NCBI GenBank assembly: GCA_027459525.1
Contig: DAIDIC010000198.1
Coordinates: forward strand, 69,056-133,055
Direction: 5' to 3'
DNA length: 64,000 nt
Source: JAJYBV01 sp021812265
GTDB taxonomy: Bacteria > Chloroflexota > Ktedonobacteria > Ktedonobacterales > JACDGC01
Shown here: positions 8,125 to 17,326 of the stretch, piece after piece
How the letters are laid out: every line of letters starts with the position of its first letter
Position numbering within the stretch: the stretch's first letter is position 1
Made by a program: the position numbers and the translations under genes
Notes under the pieces: model-generated
Seen by the model: only the letters and a program-made list of their open reading frames with translations
The model's database searches: none
What the model was told of the DNA's origin: nothing

Positions 8125-10395
8125 TTACGCCGCCAATGATATCGGTAAAATCAGGCGCACCTCGCTGCCGCCGCCAACTTGGCTTTCAATTTGCAATGAA
8201 CCGCCATATTCTGCGGCGCGATCTCGCATTCCCCGCAAACCAAAATGGCCGCTGGCTGTAAGCTCTGCTTCGGGAGAAAAACCATGGCCATCATCTTTTA
8301 CAATAACTTGCAGTGTATTCTTTTCATGAGTAACCGTAATCAACACACTATGCGCCATAGCGTGTTTGCGCACATTCGCCAAGGCTTCTTGAATGACTCG
8401 GAAAATTGGCGCGCGCAGTTCATGGGGAATATCATCTTCAGAACAGCTGGCAAAGGAAATCTGCAAATCGGGGATGTTAGTTGAATAATCATCCAATAGC
8501 GCCTGTATAGCGCCGATAAAGCCCAATTCCACTAATTGCGTTGGGGCCAGCGCAGAAATGCTGTGACGCAAATCATTCAAACTCATGGCCAGCACTTGGC
8601 GCGCTCCTTCGGCCTCTGCTTTTGCCCGTTCGGCGTCTTCATCTATCAGCCGCTGCACTAATTCCAGACGCAGCATTAAATGCGCCAAATTCTGCGCCAC
8701 ACCATCGTGAATTTCTCGGGCAATTCTGCGGCGCTCATGGTCCACCGCTGACTCCCCTGCCTGAATGGTTAACTGTGCATTGTGCAGCAAAAGCGCCGCC
8801 GCGTTTACCATAGATGTAAGCAACAGCAATCGATCTCCTGAAAGTGGCGAGCCATCTTGAGGACGCAGCGCCACCCAGCCAAATATATTATTCTGCGCAA
8901 ACAATGGGGCCAGCGCAAAACCTCGCCGCTGAATTATTTCATTATTAGCAGATTGCGCAAGTTCTGCAGCGGTTTTCACCCATGTTCCTGAATCATCGCT
9001 GCTGGCGGCGACCGGTTTAAATGCAGTGTCAATCTCACTGCGCAACAGTAAAGCAACTTTTGCCGGGGCAAAAACTTGCGCAATTTCAAGAACAATAGCT
9101 TTACGCAACTGCTCCATATGCGGGCGTGTGGTGGGTAAAGAACTGATAGATCGCAGAGCGCCTAAATCGCGCATGCGCAGCAAAACATTTTCAATGCCCA
9201 ATGCAACCTGCTGGCAAACATTTGTAATAAACATCGTTTCATTTTGCGCCAACGGAGCGTGAATATGCGCGCTATCCTCTGTTTGCAGCATCAAAGCGGG
9301 TATATCCGTGCGCAATCGATGCGATTCATCCCACACACTTGTGTTATAGCGAATAACATGCGGATCATCTTCTGTAATAATATCTATGGAGTTTTCCCAA
9401 GCAATAACCGCAATACAAGAGCTGCGCAAAATAACCGGAGCCAAAACCAACCGAGAACCGGCAGGACTTACATCACAGCGAATTGCCACCACCATTGCGT
9501 TATGATTTTCCTGCATCTCCTGCGCAAACGCGCTTAATTGCGCCATAGATTGCCGAGAAAGCTGCCCGCTGATAAAAACATTATTTTTTTGCCGGCCATT
9601 TTTCTTAGCGTCGGCAATATAAATAATTCCACACCCTGTTGCGTCCAGCGCTTCGCGCAGAGATCCTGCGGATTTAGTAATAAAAGACGCAACACTGTCG
9701 CTGATATTTGAAGTGCGCGTCAATTCATATAAAGTTGTTTGCTCTCTAGCCATATTACTTATTCCGGCAAACAAAACTGCGTTGCTCAGCGCATGAGCGG
9801 CGATACTGCTGATAAGACTGGTAAACTGAATTTCATCGTTTGTAAAGGCGTCTATCCTGCGGCGCACTATACACGCTACATACCCCGGGCCGCGCTGCGG
9901 ATCGATTGGCGAAGCCAGCAATGAACGCGGATGATCATTGTTGGTGGTTAAATATTGCGAATGCCGCGATGTATCGGGGGCGTAAATTACGCGGTGCTGC
10001 TGCGCCGCCATTGCCACCAGACCTTCATCGGGACCAAACAGTATTTTGGCGCGGGTAATATCAATATTGCACTGCGCAACCATCCGCAAAAATCCGGTCT
10101 CTTCTATAATAAACAAACTGACCGTGTCAGCGTTTAGCGCCTCAGATAATCCCTCAACAATAGATTGGCAGAGATCATCATGTTCCAAAGTAACCGATAA
10201 ACTTTGGCTTAACGTAAACAATGCGTTTGCTTGGTGTTCCTGCTGCTCTGCTCTGGCGACAGCCTGCGCATAATCTGCCTGCAGCAGCTGCCGTTCACTA
10301 ATTGATTCTTCGTATTGCGCGCGGGTTGCGTTTTGCTGGTGGCTGCGTCGCAAATATTCTTTGCGTTTATCATCTCGATGTAAGTCATTAATCAT
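8125..10395 (-). CDS. GAF-domain sensor histidine kinase (NarX/DesK-type, HisKA_3)
   Basis: This is a 756-residue cytosolic kinase. After an N-terminal coiled segment come at least one clear GAF domain (about 60-200) and probably one or two further GAF-like modules up to about 545. The HisKA_3 dimerisation domain follows, with phosphoacceptor H563 in REIHDGVAQ, and then an HATPase with N-box (FRVIQEALANVRKHA) and G-box (DDGHGF, GHFGLRGMRDRA) motifs. This is the class that normally pairs with a LuxR/NarL response regulator, but no such gene is near, so it is an orphan here. No membrane helices are evident; it probably senses a small cytosolic ligand. AAGGA lies 8 bases before the ATG. It is transcribed divergently from the GGDEF gene. 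Confidence 0.88.
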   Translation of the reverse strand: MINDLHRDDKRKEYLRRSHQQNATRAQYEESISERQLLQADYAQAVARAEQQEHQANALFTLSQSLSVTLEHDDLCQSIVEGLSEALNADTVSLFIIEETGFLRMVAQCNIDITRAKILFGPDEGLVAMAAQQHRVIYAPDTSRHSQYLTTNNDHPRSLLASPIDPQRGPGYVACIVRRRIDAFTNDEIQFTSLISSIAAHALSNAVLFAGISNMAREQTTLYELTRTSNISDSVASFITKSAGSLREALDATGCGIIYIADAKKNGRQKNNVFISGQLSRQSMAQLSAFAQEMQENHNAMVVAIRCDVSPAGSRLVLAPVILRSSCIAVIAWENSIDIITEDDPHVIRYNTSVWDESHRLRTDIPALMLQTEDSAHIHAPLAQNETMFITNVCQQVALGIENVLLRMRDLGALRSISSLPTTRPHMEQLRKAIVLEIAQVFAPAKVALLLRSEIDTAFKPVAASSDDSGTWVKTAAELAQSANNEIIQRRGFALAPLFAQNNIFGWVALRPQDGSPLSGDRLLLLTSMVNAAALLLHNAQLTIQAGESAVDHERRRIAREIHDGVAQNLAHLMLRLELVQRLIDEDAERAKAEAEGARQVLAMSLNDLRHSISALAPTQLVELGFIGAIQALLDDYSTNIPDLQISFASCSEDDIPHELRAPIFRVIQEALANVRKHAMAHSVLITVTHEKNTLQVIVKDDGHGFSPEAELTASGHFGLRGMRDRAAEYGGSLQIESQVGGGSEVRLILPISLAA

Positions 10396-10570
10396 ACTAT
10401 GATTCCTTTTCTTTATCCGCTATCCATTGGCTTTTAAAAATTCAGTCATTTTATTTTTACAATACAGGCAAACGCCAAATCACATAGGATCTTTTTCGGA
10501 TGTTTCTCAAAAAATCTGAAGAAAAATAACTAATTGTCGATACATATGTCAAAGGGGTGTGCATGCGTAT

Positions 10571-12418
10571 ATGTCTGATTTTTTACCAAATAACTATTCC
10601 ATCGATCCAAAAGATATTAAGTTTGGTTTCTGGTTTCTTATTGATACACAAGGCGTTATTTTATGGGATAATATTGCAGGAAATACTGAAAGCGCATTAA
10701 TGGGACAAAATATCTGCGAATTCCTGACGCTGCCACAAAGTTTATTTTCTGAATATGGAACTATTGATATCACCTCAATTGAAAAACATTGTGAGCAGAT
10801 GGCGCTAAAAATAAATGAAGACACAATATTGTTAGTTGAAACCAACGGAGCCAAAACAAATAATCCACATATTTTTCTATTGTTTTGCAAAGATATTACG
10901 CAACAAAGCGCGGCGTTGGATGACATGACGCATTCGATGTTTGAAACTGAAGAATTATCTAAACAGTTTGAATTGGCGCTGGATTCGGTGCAAGATGGCC
11001 TAGCCATTTATAATGAATATGGCAAAGAAATATTTCGCAACACCGCCAATAAACGCATACTTGGAACAACAGAAAGATTTGAGTTATTTGCAAATTTACC
11101 TTCAGATAATTTGCCATTTACACTTTACGCATTAGATAACACTAAGATAGCCCCCGTTAATTTTCCAATATCACGTGTTTTACGTGGTGAAGAACCGGAT
11201 CCACCGACAGATTATATTATTGAACGCGCAGATGGCGAGCGATGCAACGTATTGATGTACGCAATGTCTATTTATAATTCCGTAAAAGACTTCGCCGGCG
11301 GCATCAATATTATAAGAGATATAACTTCTGAATATAGAGAACGTCAATATAATGAAATACTTATGGAGCTTGCGAGGGCTTGCGCAGAGATGCTCAATGA
11401 ACAAGAAATTGCGCAAAAAGCAATGCAGGTGTTAACAAAAGGACTACAACTGCCAAACTACTCCATAAATGTTACCGATCCATTCGATCCATTTCTTATG
11501 CATAATCTTGCAGTTTATTTTGATAATGGTTTATCACAGGATGAAATGGAGTATATCCGCCAAACCATTGAAACTATCAAATTATCTGATATCAAATATA
11601 CATTAACCGGAGAAACTATCACCACCGGTAAAGCGCGCTTTAATATTGACGCGCAACCCATCTATGTAAACGGCGCACTAACGAAACAGATTGTGCCATT
11701 TTATTCAGCTGCCACACTGCCTTTAAAATATCATGATACTATATTCGGCTCAATAACCATCGGCAATAACAAACCAAATAGTTTTTATTGGGATATCGGC
11801 CGGCAATCACTCATTAGCGCAATGAGTGAGGAAATTGCGCTGGCGCTGCACCGCGCGCGTTTATACGAACAATCGCAGCAGTTGGCTTTTACAGATCCGC
11901 TTACCGGACTTGCCAACCATAGATCTTTGCAGGAAAATTTAAAAAAAATTCTGGAAGAAGCCAAAAAAACTGGCGGAATGGTTTCAGTTATTATGTTGGA
12001 TATCGATCATTTTCGTCAATTTAATGAAAAATTTGGCCACGATATCGGAGACTTGGCGTTGAAAACCGTCGCTAACGCAATCCACCAATCCGTTCGATCT
12101 ATCGACCATTGCTCTAGATATGGCGGCGAGGAATTTACTGTTATTCTGCCTAAAACTCCCTATGATATTGCCCAGCTTGTCGCAGAACGAGTCCGGCAAG
12201 CTATTGCGGCGGCAACGTTACAAATAGGCGCTGAAGAAATGCATATCACAGCTTCTTTAGGATATGCTTCTTTCCCACAACAGGCAAAAAAACAAGAGGA
12301 ACTGCTAAAACTCGCAGATCTTGCGCTGTATGAATCGAAACACAACGGAAGAAACAGAGTAACTGGGTACACCCCAGAAATTGACGCCGCCGAATCTATC
12401 AATCGCAATGCAGCGTAA
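10571..12418 (+). CDS. PAS/GGDEF diguanylate cyclase
   Basis: This 615-residue signalling protein has two N-terminal PAS-like regions (about 10-110 and 120-250), a GAF-like middle (about 260-425) and a C-terminal GGDEF domain (about 435-600). The catalytic loop is intact (GGEEF at 518-522), and an inhibitory I-site RxxD (RSID, 509-512) lies exactly five residues before it, so an active cyclase with product feedback is expected. The product c-di-GMP could be read by the PilZ protein in the motility operon. Start: a GTG at 10559 is one base from AAAGGGG, so the in-frame ATG at 10571 is preferred although its spacing (13) is long. Confidence 0.9.
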   Translation: MSDFLPNNYSIDPKDIKFGFWFLIDTQGVILWDNIAGNTESALMGQNICEFLTLPQSLFSEYGTIDITSIEKHCEQMALKINEDTILLVETNGAKTNNPHIFLLFCKDITQQSAALDDMTHSMFETEELSKQFELALDSVQDGLAIYNEYGKEIFRNTANKRILGTTERFELFANLPSDNLPFTLYALDNTKIAPVNFPISRVLRGEEPDPPTDYIIERADGERCNVLMYAMSIYNSVKDFAGGINIIRDITSEYRERQYNEILMELARACAEMLNEQEIAQKAMQVLTKGLQLPNYSINVTDPFDPFLMHNLAVYFDNGLSQDEMEYIRQTIETIKLSDIKYTLTGETITTGKARFNIDAQPIYVNGALTKQIVPFYSAATLPLKYHDTIFGSITIGNNKPNSFYWDIGRQSLISAMSEEIALALHRARLYEQSQQLAFTDPLTGLANHRSLQENLKKILEEAKKTGGMVSVIMLDIDHFRQFNEKFGHDIGDLALKTVANAIHQSVRSIDHCSRYGGEEFTVILPKTPYDIAQLVAERVRQAIAAATLQIGAEEMHITASLGYASFPQQAKKQEELLKLADLALYESKHNGRNRVTGYTPEIDAAESINRNAA

Positions 12419-12419
12419 T

Positions 12420-12436
12420 AGGGCTTTTGCAGCCCT
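12420..12436 (+). terminator. Weak stem-loop after the GGDEF gene
   Basis: AGGGCT and AGCCCT form a 6-bp stem with a five-base loop two bases after the stop codon. Only a weak T-rich stretch follows, so termination is plausible, not certain. Confidence 0.35.
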
Positions 12437-12625
12437 TCTGTATTCAGGTTTTATCTCATTTTCATCACTAACGCACACGAGATTATGCAAGTATCACATT
12501 TTTGTGCTTTTGTTGTATAATCTCTATTGATGATGCGAAACAAAGAGGTTCCGCAGAAGACGCTGTTGTAACCTGCGCCTTTTGCGCTTTCTCCCTCTTG
12601 TTCGTGATATTTGTGGAGGTTATCA

Positions 12626-13726
12626 ATGGCAGATGATTTTATGCCGATTGTCAATTGGGATCATGTTCAATTTTATGTCGGCAACGCAAAACAAGCCGCT
12701 TTTTTCTATAATCAAACATTTGGACTCGATGTGGTAGCATATGAAGGATTAGAAACCGGCGTGCGCGATCACACCAGCTATGTGCTGCAAAGTAATAAAA
12801 TCCGCTTTGTTCTTACTACAGCGCAGGGACCCGATTCACCAATTTCGGAATTTATTAAGCAGCACGGCGACGGTGTAAAAGATGTTGCTTTTACGGTTCG
12901 CGACGCCGCCTATGCCTATGAACAAGCTGTAAAACGGGGCGCAACCGGACTATCAGAGCCGCAAGAATACTCAGATGAATTTGGCTCCGTTAAAAAAGCT
13001 TCTATCGCTCTTTATGGCGATGTCATCCACACATTTGTTGAACGGCAAAACTATACTGGGCCGTTCTTACCGGGCTTCCGCAAAGTTTCCGAAAGCGCAT
13101 GGCCCAAACATGGCTTTAAGGGATTATTGACGATAGACCATATCGTTGGGAACGTAGAATTAGGCAAAATGAATGAATGGGTTAAGTTCTACGAAAACGT
13201 TATGGGCTTTAAACAAATCATCCATTTTACCGAAAAAAATATCAGCACCGAGTACTCCGCGCTCATGTCTAAAGTGATGGAAGGCGGCAAAGGCAACATT
13301 AAACTGCCTATCAACGAGCCGGCAACCGGCCGCAAGAAATCCCAAATTGAGGAATTTCTTGACTATAACTATGGCCCGGGAGTACAACACATTGCCCTGC
13401 TGACCGATGACATTATTGAAACGGTTACCCACTTAAAATCGCGCGGGGTAGAATTTATTCAAGGTGTTCCCAGCTACTACGAGCATTTAGTAGACCGCGT
13501 GGGCGCAATTGATGAAGATATGGCGGCAATTGCTAAACTGGGTATATTAGTAGACCGCGATGAAGATGGCTATTTGCTGCAAATCTTTTCCCGCAATGTA
13601 GAAGATCGCCCCACAATGTTTTTTGAAATTATCCAGCGCAAAGGCGCGCGCGGGTTTGGAGAAGGCAATTTTAAGGCATTGTTTGAAGCCATTGAACGCG
13701 AACAAGCATTACGGGGCAACCTGTAA
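12626..13726 (+). CDS. hppD: 4-hydroxyphenylpyruvate dioxygenase
   Basis: This 366-residue Fe(II) dioxygenase converts 4-hydroxyphenylpyruvate to homogentisate in tyrosine breakdown. It has the two-VOC-domain layout. The metal triad fits H172 (TIDHIVGN), H255 (VQHIALL) and E334 (FFEIIQRKG). The C-terminal signature DGYLLQIF is followed by the metal-binding FFEIIQRKG and then GFGEGNFKALFE. The ATG at 12626 has GGAGG 7 bases upstream; a TTG at 12611 is less likely. A TATAAT lies at 12516-12521 without a convincing -35. The hmgA gene follows after 45 bases, giving a two-step operon. Genes for maleylacetoacetate isomerase and fumarylacetoacetase are not in the window. Confidence 0.95.
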   Translation: MADDFMPIVNWDHVQFYVGNAKQAAFFYNQTFGLDVVAYEGLETGVRDHTSYVLQSNKIRFVLTTAQGPDSPISEFIKQHGDGVKDVAFTVRDAAYAYEQAVKRGATGLSEPQEYSDEFGSVKKASIALYGDVIHTFVERQNYTGPFLPGFRKVSESAWPKHGFKGLLTIDHIVGNVELGKMNEWVKFYENVMGFKQIIHFTEKNISTEYSALMSKVMEGGKGNIKLPINEPATGRKKSQIEEFLDYNYGPGVQHIALLTDDIIETVTHLKSRGVEFIQGVPSYYEHLVDRVGAIDEDMAAIAKLGILVDRDEDGYLLQIFSRNVEDRPTMFFEIIQRKGARGFGEGNFKALFEAIEREQALRGNL

Positions 13727-13771
13727 TCTATACCTTTAAACGCCGCCAAATTTGAAAGGAACATAGACGTT

Positions 13772-14929
13772 ATGCCTTCATATCATCATCTTGGCTCTAT
13801 TCCGCACAAACGGCATACTATGCATAAAAAGCCCGATGGAACACTGTATTCCGAAGAGTTATTTGGCGAAGAAGGTTTTACCGGCCTCTCTTCTTTGCTC
13901 TATCACATTCAGCCGCCAACACGAGTTTCATCATTTGCTTCTTTAGGCAAAATTGAAACACCTGTTTGGCAAATCGCCGAACATCGGCATCATCACTTCA
14001 AAACAAAATCGCTTCCCAAAGGCGGAGACGCTGTAAGCGGCCGCAACATTCTCATGTTTAATGATGAAGTTGCTATCGGAACCGCTTTAGTAAGTGACCC
14101 CATGACCTATTTTTACCGCAACGCCGACGCCGATGAGCTTTTATTCATCCACAGCGGCAAAGGTGTTGTGGAATCCATATTTGGCCTATTGCCGTTTAGT
14201 GATGGTGATTACGTAAATATTCCTCGTGGGGCCACCTATCGTATTCAGCTGATGTCTCCTGAATTACGCATGCTGACTGTTGAAGCGTTCCATGGATCCA
14301 TTCAGCCGCCGCGCCGATATAAAAATGAGTATGGGCAATTGCTGGAAAGCTCGCCATTTTGTGAACGCGATCTGCGCCAGCCAATGGAACTGGAAACTCA
14401 CGATGAACACGGCAGTTTTGAAGTGCGAATTAAAGTAAACGGACAAACGATGGCGTATGAATACGACTATCATCCCTTGGATGTTGTGGGTTGGGATGGA
14501 TATCTCTACCCATACGCGCTTAGTATTCATGACTTCGAGCCGATTACCTACCGCGTTCATGGCCCACCGCCAACACACCAAACATTTGAGGGGCCGGGCT
14601 TTGTTGTGTGCAGTTTTGTGCCGCGCAAGCTGGATTACCACCCGCTTGCCGTACCCGCGCCATATGCGCATAGCAACATCGACAGCGATGAAATGATGTA
14701 TTACGTAAACGGCAACTACACGGCGCGAAAAAACATCGAAGAAGGCTCCATTACATTGCATCCGCGCGGTTTGGCGCATGGCCCGCAGCCGGGGGCAGCA
14801 GAAGCAAGTTTAGGCAAAGAATATTCCGATGAACTTGTGGTTATGGTTGATACTTTCCGGCCGCTGCAATACACCGAATACGCACGGCAGTGCGATGACG
14901 CCACATACCCCATGAGCTGGAAAGCATAA
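13772..14929 (+). CDS. hmgA: Homogentisate 1,2-dioxygenase
   Basis: This 385-residue cupin-fold enzyme opens the ring of homogentisate to maleylacetoacetate. The family is recognised by the start (YHHLGSIPHKRHT), the double cupin layout, and the C-terminal metal region with HSNIDSDEMMYYV and the HPRGLAHGP histidine. It is of the shorter bacterial type. It follows hppD by 45 bases with GAAAGGA before the ATG and is followed by a strong hairpin terminator, so the pair forms a complete transcription unit. The carboxylate metal ligand is either D or E in the SDEMM stretch; I cannot tell without a structural alignment. Confidence 0.93.
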   Translation: MPSYHHLGSIPHKRHTMHKKPDGTLYSEELFGEEGFTGLSSLLYHIQPPTRVSSFASLGKIETPVWQIAEHRHHHFKTKSLPKGGDAVSGRNILMFNDEVAIGTALVSDPMTYFYRNADADELLFIHSGKGVVESIFGLLPFSDGDYVNIPRGATYRIQLMSPELRMLTVEAFHGSIQPPRRYKNEYGQLLESSPFCERDLRQPMELETHDEHGSFEVRIKVNGQTMAYEYDYHPLDVVGWDGYLYPYALSIHDFEPITYRVHGPPPTHQTFEGPGFVVCSFVPRKLDYHPLAVPAPYAHSNIDSDEMMYYVNGNYTARKNIEEGSITLHPRGLAHGPQPGAAEASLGKEYSDELVVMVDTFRPLQYTEYARQCDDATYPMSWKA

Positions 14930-14969
14930 TATTTGATTGAGCGCATAAAATGCATTGCGCTCTTCTCAG

Positions 14970-15003
14970 CGCCGCGCAAGCAACATCTATACCTTGCGCG
15001 GCG
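14970..15003 (+). terminator. Strong hairpin after hmgA
   Basis: An 11-bp perfect stem (CGCCGCGCAAG with CTTGCGCGGCG) encloses a 12-base loop, followed by only TTT. A second perfect 7-bp hairpin (GAGCGCA/TGCGCTC, 14939-14962) stands just before it. Together they likely end the hppD-hmgA transcript. Confidence 0.6.
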
Positions 15004-15034
15004 TTTGCGCTCTTCTCAAACTTCTTTTTTCAGT

Positions 15035-15169
15035 AGGACTTTCGATTGAAAGAGCAGCGCATGGTTCTCGTATCTGAAACAGAGGGAGGTCTGGGGACAC
15101 CCCAGAACCCCGTACAATGGGCATTGCCCCTTGTCTATCCCCGATGTTCCCTGCTGAAGCGAAAGTCCT
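15035..15169 (-). repeat. Dispersed inverted-terminus repeat, copy A
   Basis: This 135-bp copy starts AGGACTTTCG and ends CGAAAGTCCT, a perfect 10-bp terminal inverted repeat. The interior contains GC-rich hairpin segments such as TGGGGACACCCCA. It matches the reverse complement of the copies at 16326-16456, 53978-54071 and 58651-58785. It has no coding capacity. Confidence 0.85.
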
Positions 15170-15280
15170 GTTAAGATAACTATCGCAGTCAAACAGCAGC
15201 GCTGCAGAAATTCCGCCGGCGCAGTTTGCGAATGGACCGGCAAGACGCCATTTTTTCCATCACAAAAATTTTTGAGAGCC

Positions 15281-15309
15281 TTGTCAAGATACCTATCTCA
15301 TGATATCTT
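15281..15309 (+). promoter_or_regulatory. Possible promoter of the methyltransferase gene
   Basis: TTGTCA is followed after 17 bases by TATCTT, about 60 bases before the methyltransferase start. The -35 matches well, the -10 only moderately. Confidence 0.4.
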
Positions 15310-15368
15310 AGTTACGCAGGGCAGGCAGATAGCCTTCCGATCAGATGGATAAAGCAAAGGAGAAAAAC

Positions 15369-16280
15369 ATGGCGTTTTTATGGTTTGGGCGGCGTCCCAA
15401 AAATGTAATCGTTGTACAGGAAAAACCAGCGCCAAGATTTACTGTATTTGCCGGGCAACGGCGTTTGGCAAACAATCCCTATATTCTTCCAAAAGATTTA
15501 ACGGAAGTAAAACGACTGGATTTTCAGCATTTTGTATTAAAATATGGCATTCACGGCAATTATCTCGCGCCCATATCACAGCCAACAGCTATATTAGATG
15601 TGGGTTGCGGCACCGGACGATGGGCAATGGAAATGGCCAGAGATTTTCCTGGCGCTAAAGTCTATGGCCTCGATGTGGTTGCTGCGGAAGATTTTACTAT
15701 CGGTTATGGCCTTCAGTATAAACCGCAAAACTATACTTTTTTAGAAGGAGATGCGCTAAAACCGTTGCCATTCCCCGATAATACATTTGATTTTACCCAT
15801 CAACGGCTTCTTATCGGCGCAGTTCCAATGGGAAAATGGCCGGAAATTATTCAAGAATTAAAGCGAGTTACACGCCCAGGCGGCTGGATAGAACTGGCTG
15901 AATGCGGTGTGCCGCGAGATGAACCCGGAAAGCCCTATCCTCAGCTTTGGAGCACATGGATAGATTTTAGCAAGAGCCGCAATGTTGATTTTACTATGGG
16001 CAGCAGTATCGGGCAGTTATTGCGCAATGGGCAATTGGCGCAGGTAAAGCAGCACGAAATTATCTTCCCTATGGGGAATTATGGCGGACACATCGGCCTC
16101 ATGTCTGCAACTGATTGTTTGGCAATGGGCAGAACTATGAAAAATCCGGTTATTACCAAGGGCATTATCGATGAAAAGACCTATGACACACTCTATAATG
16201 CAACTGAGCAAGAATTTAATATGAAAATCGGTAAAGGTGTTCTGCCATTTTATATTGCCTATGCCCAAAAACCGCTTTAA
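15369..16280 (+). CDS. Class I SAM-dependent methyltransferase
   Basis: This 303-residue protein has a Rossmann-type methyltransferase core. Motif I is ILDVGCGTGRWAMEMA, followed by an acidic post-I (YGLDVV), motif II near FLEGDALKPLPFPDNTFDF, and ELKRVTRPGGWIELAE as the later strand. This pattern belongs to the Methyltransf_25/UbiE-like group; the substrate cannot be read from sequence. GGAG lies 6 bases before the ATG at 15369, so the upstream ATG at 15345 is unlikely. The gene stands alone, flanked by inverted copies A and B of a small repeat, which suggests it may have been moved with them. Confidence 0.85.
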   Translation: MAFLWFGRRPKNVIVVQEKPAPRFTVFAGQRRLANNPYILPKDLTEVKRLDFQHFVLKYGIHGNYLAPISQPTAILDVGCGTGRWAMEMARDFPGAKVYGLDVVAAEDFTIGYGLQYKPQNYTFLEGDALKPLPFPDNTFDFTHQRLLIGAVPMGKWPEIIQELKRVTRPGGWIELAECGVPRDEPGKPYPQLWSTWIDFSKSRNVDFTMGSSIGQLLRNGQLAQVKQHEIIFPMGNYGGHIGLMSATDCLAMGRTMKNPVITKGIIDEKTYDTLYNATEQEFNMKIGKGVLPFYIAYAQKPL

Positions 16281-16325
16281 AGCAGCGCGCAGTACGCCGA
16301 AACCTCTATAGGAGCCAATAGCATC

Positions 16326-16456
16326 AGGACTTTCGCTTCAACAGGGAAAATCGGAGATGTACAAAGGGTGTTGCTCCTTGTACGGGATCTGGGGCGCCCC
16401 AGATCCCCTTATTTCAGCTGCAAGAAACATGCGCTGCTCTTTCAAACAAAAGTCCT
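16326..16456 (+). repeat. Dispersed inverted-terminus repeat, copy B
   Basis: This 131-bp copy has ends AGGACTTTCG and CAAAAGTCCT (one mismatch in the inverted terminus). The interior carries TGTACAAAGGG pairing with CTCCTTGTAC, then a perfect palindrome ATCTGGGGCGCCCCAGAT. Its orientation is opposite to copy A, so the methyltransferase gene lies between inverted copies. Confidence 0.85.
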
Positions 16457-16555
16457 AAATATATTGGATTCGCTGTAACTGGTAGATGTTCAACAATATG
16501 TTTACCGGGTGACAACTCCCCATCGCTAAAGTCAGAGGACTACGCGCGTTTACAT

Positions 16556-16591
16556 AAAAAATAGGCGCAGAAGAATTATTTTCCTCTGCGC
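16556..16591 (-). terminator. Rho-independent terminator of the XRE regulator
   Basis: On the minus strand GCGCAGA and TCTGCGC form the stem around a 13-base loop, followed by CTATTTTTT. It lies just after the stop of the XRE gene. Confidence 0.7.
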
Positions 16592-16611
16592 TATGCAATT
16601 GATTTGGTATT

Positions 16612-16857
16612 TCAGTGGACTTCCTGGGCCGGATTGGCAATTGCGCACGCCGTATGCGCCGCTGTGGGATCTTTTACCAATTCGCTTTGGCGTACCCCCA
16701 AAATTGAAGCCAGCCTGCGAATTAAAGTAGGTTCGGTAATATCCTCCCCATGCTCAATATGCATGATGTCTTCTCTTGTCAGGTGAGTATCTTCCGCTAA
16801 TTTGCCAATGCTGATGTTCTTTTTTTGTCGAATAAAACGTAAACTTTTTAACCGCAT
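16612..16857 (-). CDS. Small XRE-family helix-turn-helix regulator
   Basis: This 81-residue protein consists mostly of a Cro/CI-type HTH (about residues 5-60: SLRFIRQKKNISIGKLAEDTHLTREDI, then IRRLASILGVRQSELV). The open frame extends to 17043, but the added part is coded by an A-rich tandem repeat and is not protein-like. The ATG at 16857 has GGAGG 11 bases upstream and starts just before the HTH. A consensus promoter lies 90-120 bases upstream and a terminator just downstream, so it is a single-gene unit. It is divergent from the structured RNA unit at 17.15-17.52 kb, which makes that unit a candidate target. Confidence 0.82.
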   Translation of the reverse strand: MRLKSLRFIRQKKNISIGKLAEDTHLTREDIMHIEHGEDITEPTLIRRLASILGVRQSELVKDPTAAHTACAIANPAQEVH

Positions 16858-16948
16858 ACAACAAATAACCTCCGCATCGAGGAGTTTGCTTATCCCCGGC
16901 GCCATTGCCGCAAGACAGCCAAACATGATAATAGAGTTTCTATTAAAA

Positions 16949-16977
16949 GTTATAGCCCAGACAATCTTACTTGTCAA
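16949..16977 (-). promoter_or_regulatory. Promoter of the XRE regulator
   Basis: On the minus strand TTGACA (16977-16972) and TATAAC (16954-16949) are separated by 17 bases, close to full consensus. Confidence 0.7.
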
Positions 16978-17008
16978 GATGCTATCATCACAAATTTGCC
17001 CGATTTTA

Positions 17009-17047
17009 CAAAAATCCAAAAATTCAAAAATCCAAAAATTCAAAAAT
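17009..17047. repeat. Short A-rich tandem repeat
   Basis: A 16-base unit, TCCAAAAATTCAAAAA, is present twice in perfect tandem (17015-17046) with a partial unit before it. It lies in the space between the divergent XRE and RNA-unit promoters. Confidence 0.7.
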
Positions 17048-17149
17048 CTGCTGTTTTGAGTGATGTATATTGCATCCGGCGACGGTTATTGGCTGTTCAG
17101 TCAAGATTTGTAAAATAATATGCTTTTGTTAAAAACATGTTAAAAACTC

Positions 17150-17178
17150 TTGACTATAAGGGCCAAAATATGTATAAT
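17150..17178 (+). promoter_or_regulatory. Strong promoter of the structured RNA unit
   Basis: TTGACT (17150-17155) and TATAAT (17173-17178) are 17 bases apart. This is among the best sigma-70 matches in the window and reads into the RNA described at 17185-17520. Confidence 0.75.
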
Positions 17179-17263
17179 AAGAGTGTAGTGATACTGATAC
17201 ACATGTTACTGCACATCATTCCCTGATGTTAAACTGTGCACCTTTATCTACGAAAGGAGCGAC

Positions 17264-17326
17264 ATGCCTATGGTCACCCTTAAGAAACCAATCCGTGTAT
17301 TTGGAGTGGTATATCAAGTTGATTGA
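17264..17326 (+). CDS. 20-residue peptide ORF in the structured RNA
   Basis: AAAGGAG lies 6 bases before the ATG, and the ORF reads MPMVTLKKPIRV... to a TGA at 17324-17326. The peptide is basic in the middle (KKPIR) then hydrophobic (VFGVVY), with no membrane helix or signal peptide. The binding site AAAGG can pair with CCTTT (17241-17245), so translation may be gated by RNA folding. The stop codon overlaps the GAGC arm of the next hairpin. Possible roles are a leader peptide for attenuation, a small toxin or a functional micropeptide; none is demonstrated. Confidence 0.5.
   Translation: MPMVTLKKPIRVFGVVYQVD

Noticed and set aside
10551..10571. GTG at 10559 as start of the GGDEF protein
   Set aside because: It is only one base from AAAGGGG, too close for initiation; the next in-frame ATG was preferred.
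16858..17043. N-terminal extension of the XRE protein
   Set aside because: The extra residues come from an A-rich tandem repeat and from promoter sequence; a ribosome binding site precedes the internal ATG at 16857.
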